64,000 nucleotides of DNA from contig NC_052615.1 of assembly GCF_016545825.1 (NCBI RefSeq), positions 17,166,520 to 17,230,519 of the forward strand. The letters are read 5' to 3'. The notes beneath the pieces were generated by a model. It was not told where the DNA came from and did no database searches. It saw only the letters and a program-made list of their open reading frames with translations. Positions 62,424-64,000 of this stretch are shown piece after piece; position 1 is the first letter of the stretch; each line of letters opens with the position of its first letter. A program made the translations under genes and the position numbers. Source of the DNA: Eucalyptus grandis. Taxonomy: Eukaryota; Streptophyta; Magnoliopsida; Myrtales; Myrtaceae.

Positions 62424-64000
62424 AGGACTTTTATTGTCGGGATTATATTGCAAATTAAGACTTCATACTTCAATATACAAAATATTAGTGAGAAGCGAGG
62501 GAGTTTGATTAGAGAGCTGATCGAACTATGTGGAGGCTTGGACATTGAGTGACCCTCTACAAGAGCAATCATCCTCAAATGAGGACACAACAACATCATA
62601 TCATCATCCTAGAAGACAGAGTGTCGACTTTCCTTCATTCTTTGTTTTAGATAAAATGGGTGAAATGGAAACTCCATAAGAAAAAAAAAATGTCGCATTA
62701 AAAGTTCTTTAAATTTATTTCTCAACTTTTCTTTAGATATCATAACTTTTATCCGAAAGTTATTTTGAAATATTTCCATGATAAGTTTCCGTAGATGCAA
62801 AAATCGAGTTAATTTTCGACCCAAAAAAAGTTACAAGGAAAAATTATGCACAATCAATATTTGAGTTAATTTATTTTATAAGACTTGATTAATTTTAACT
62901 ACAAAAGATATTATTTTCATGGTGGTGCTTTTGTTGATGCAGATGTTCATAATGGTACTTAAGATGGTTTTATCTTTCCATGATAAGATTAAAAAAAGAA
63001 GAAGAAGAAATATCTTTGAATTTCACGTGGAATTCCTTCAACGTCGAGGTCGAGGTGTACTGGTTCAAGACGCTGTCGACGATTCCATCGAGTACGAAGC
63101 CGATTCAATCCCTATGCTCAGAGGAGGAGGGGATAAGGTCGGTTGCTGGAGGATCGACCATGGAGGGCTTCGCCATGGAATTCAATTCTAAGGTTCCGGC
63201 AGAAATTTCAGGTTAGGACTTGTGAGCCAAGCAAGACGAAGGCGAAGAGCAATGCAAGTCATTTGGCCCTTATACAAAAGGAACAAGTGAATATGCAAAA
63301 CAAGTCAATTGATGTCATGGCCATAAATAACAACTATCATCTCGTAGTATATTGGACTCTTTACAACATCAGCACGGTGATGCTTAATACGCACTGTTGC
63401 ATATAGTCTTTTTGACTTATAATGACTTTTATGGTTGGGATGATATTGCAAATTAATACTTCATACTTCAAGATAAAAAAATATTGGTGAGAAGCGAGAG
63501 TGAGCAATCATCCACACAACAACACCATATCATCATCTAGAAGATTTGCAAATAGAGTGCCAACTCCTTCTTTCTTTGTTTTTGGATGACATGGAGACTC
63601 AAGAAGAGAAAAAACGTCCCATTGAAACTCTTATGTGTTCTTTAGATTTATTTTCCAAAGTTTTCTTTAGATTTCATTACTTTTCTTCAAAAGTTATTTT
63701 GAATAATTCAAATAATAAGTTTTACGTTGATGCAAAAATCAAGTTAATTAAACGTTGCAAGGGTCAAGAAAAAAAGTTGTAAGGAAAAATTATACACAAT
63801 CAATATTTTGATCAATTTTTTTCATAACCATTAATTTTAATTTTAACTACAAGAGATGTTGCCATGACACTTTTTATCATCTTTAGAATAAATTCTTTCT
63901 TGTATCATAAAATATCAAATCACCCGATGATTCTTCTTAGCACATGTGTCAACCTAAATCAGACAATCACGGATCTTCCCAAAGGACAACTCTTGACATT
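61150..64000. repeat. Tandem array of 0.7-0.95 kb AT-rich units
   Basis: At least three and a half copies, running off the right edge. TTATGCACAATCAATA lies near 61345, 62075 and 62845, with a variant near 63793. GCACTGTTGCATAT or a close form lies near 61616, 62370 and 63392. AACTTTTCTTTAGATATCAT-like and AAAAATCGAGTTAATTTT-like words recur in between. Unit lengths are therefore about 730, 770 and 945 bp. A 26-28 base T run lies near 62391. None of the frames is shared by all copies, so the array is probably non-coding. Confidence 0.8.
63015..63240 (+). other. G+C-richer segment inserted in one repeat unit, possibly a captured gene fragment
   Basis: This stretch is present only in the longest unit of the array. 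It is open on the plus strand and contains VEVYWFKTLSTIPSS and GGSTMEGFAMEFNSK. Its base composition resembles coding DNA rather than the surrounding repeat. I do not recognise the protein family and no complete gene is present. Confidence 0.35.

Overview
The window is nuclear DNA from a flowering plant. Its genes carry GT-AG introns, and it encodes a plastid starch synthase, a class III peroxidase, a CAPRICE-type R3-MYB and two S40-type senescence regulators. The intergenic DNA is AT-rich and full of transposon remnants. A woody eudicot is likely, perhaps Myrtaceae; the species is a guess. Two G+C-rich single-exon S40 genes stand out from the AT-rich surroundings.

Layout: 1-2063 promoter-type and AT-rich DNA with a cluster of ACGTG elements. 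2242-2949 S40 gene 1 (+). 4060-10060 a decayed tandem array of 2-3 kb units. 13028-16509 a six-exon gene (+) whose product resembles a Crypton-type tyrosine recombinase that has lost catalytic residues. 17564-19412 class III peroxidase (-), convergent with it. 19430-24590 AT-rich repeats with a G+C-rich hairpin-prone island. 24593-25025 a 76-residue R3-MYB repressor (-), found only by joining three short exons. 25496-35600 repeat-rich: a solo-LTR-like element, a 10-bp-phased W-box array, and a broken PIF/Harbinger transposon bracketed by 187-bp direct repeats. 36565-49209 starch synthase III (+, 16 exons) with a Tourist/Harbinger-type MITE in intron 4. 53247-53813 S40 gene 2 (+). 54118-54324 a SINE with intact 18-bp target duplications. 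56196-58157 ATG8 (+, five exons). 58709-58959 a frameshifted small-protein pseudogene (-). 61150-64000 a second tandem repeat array.

The genes do not form one pathway. Starch synthase III builds amylopectin in plastids. ATG8 drives autophagy. The S40 proteins belong to a family linked to senescence, so two S40 genes and ATG8 share a loose senescence and recycling theme, but nothing in the sequence shows co-regulation. Exon coordinates were read by hand from splice sites and reading-frame continuity; internal exon joins of starch synthase III, peroxidase, ATG8 and the R3-MYB are all phase-consistent.
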